Shown here piece by piece: positions 63,929 through 64,000 of a stretch of DNA of 64,000 nucleotides. Each line of letters starts with the position of its first letter. Within the stretch, counting starts at the first letter, position 1. Below the pieces are notes generated by a model. The model had not been told where the DNA came from, ran no database searches, and saw only the letters and a list, made by a program, of their open reading frames with translations. Position numbers and translations under genes: made by a program. The DNA comes from Vreelandella azerica (GTDB lineage: Bacteria > Pseudomonadota > Gammaproteobacteria > Pseudomonadales > Halomonadaceae): contig NZ_JABFHI010000001.1 in assembly GCF_013112225.1 (NCBI RefSeq), forward strand, positions 682,001-746,000. Reading direction: 5' to 3'.

Positions 63929-64000
63929 TTACCCCATCAGGCGCCCTGCTTTATGTTTGACCGGGTTGGCGTACTGCGCCAGCCAGTAAGGCCTGAGATA
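63929..64000 (-). CDS. Possible C-terminus of a gene entering from the right edge
   Basis: An open frame of 23 codons reads YLRPYWLAQYANPVKHKAGR and ends LMG-stop at 63929. The composition looks protein-like with a basic end, but the piece is too short to identify or to be sure it is coding. Confidence 0.3.
   Translation of the reverse strand, partial: YLRPYWLAQYANPVKHKAGRLMG

Overview
This 64 kb window looks like chromosomal core DNA of a moderately GC-rich gammaproteobacterium, most probably a halophilic Halomonas-type organism (Halomonadaceae). That placement is inferred from the gene repertoire and gene order (accB-accC, prmA-dusB-fis-purH, an Entner-Doudoroff gene set, a PPi-type phosphofructokinase, a Na+/H+ antiporter family protein), not from a database match. 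No rRNA, tRNA or CRISPR array was seen. The only intact mobile element is one 868-bp IS5-family insertion with a TAA target duplication.

Layout. 0-6 kb: a small K+ channel, then a fabI-like / MaoC-phosphotransacetylase / acetate kinase operon and a Na+/H+ antiporter family gene. 5.7-11.6 kb: trmJ, pgi, mgsA, pyk and divergent gap. 11.7-20.9 kb: a LacI-family regulator, an alpha-glucoside-type ABC transporter with a GH13 glucosidase, and a divergent LamB/ScrY-type porin. 21-30 kb: zwf-pgl-eda on one strand and edd-glk-fructokinase on the other, with an IS and a periplasmic pyrophosphatase between them. 30.2-35.1 kb: a cobalamin riboswitch followed by btuB-btuF-btuC-btuD. 35.2-46.3 kb: ytoQ, a DEAD-box helicase, purH, fis, dusB, prmA, accC, accB, dsbD and cytoplasmic ppa. 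46.4-49.5 kb: a membrane-anchored PP2C/kinase-like fusion and a PPi-type phosphofructokinase. 49.7-53.3 kb: rnt, argG, a HlyU-family gene and a DUF294 nucleotidyltransferase. 53.4-58.7 kb: a signalling operon of receiver, membrane PAS-exonuclease, small membrane protein and CbrA/CrbS-like symporter-kinase. 58.9-64 kb: a queuosine-tRNA mannosyltransferase-like gene, nth, an rnfB-like gene, metG and a small unknown gene.

How it works together. Sugar uptake (porin, ABC transporter, glucosidase) feeds glucokinase, fructokinase and Pgi. Glucose-6-phosphate then goes through Zwf-Pgl-Edd-Eda to pyruvate and GAP, followed by Gap and Pyk. Copies of a TGTAGT(N4)TTAC(A/T/C) palindrome, matching the known gammaproteobacterial HexR operator type, lie in front of gap/pyk, zwf and edd, so the central-carbon genes appear to form one regulon. 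A separate pair of near-identical CTTAA(A/T)CGATTAAG palindromes lies between the porin and the binding-protein gene and fits the nearby LacI-family regulator.

Two points deserve attention. First, at least 28 apparent single-base indels break 21 otherwise well-conserved genes, mostly by loss of one base in a homopolymer of 3-7. This is far more likely sequencing error than real gene decay, so broken genes are given as one feature with the breakpoint named. Second, two membrane proteins look like fused pseudo-enzymes: a PP2C+kinase fusion in which both active sites have lost key residues, and a histidine-kinase-like protein without its phospho-acceptor His fused to a DnaQ exonuclease.
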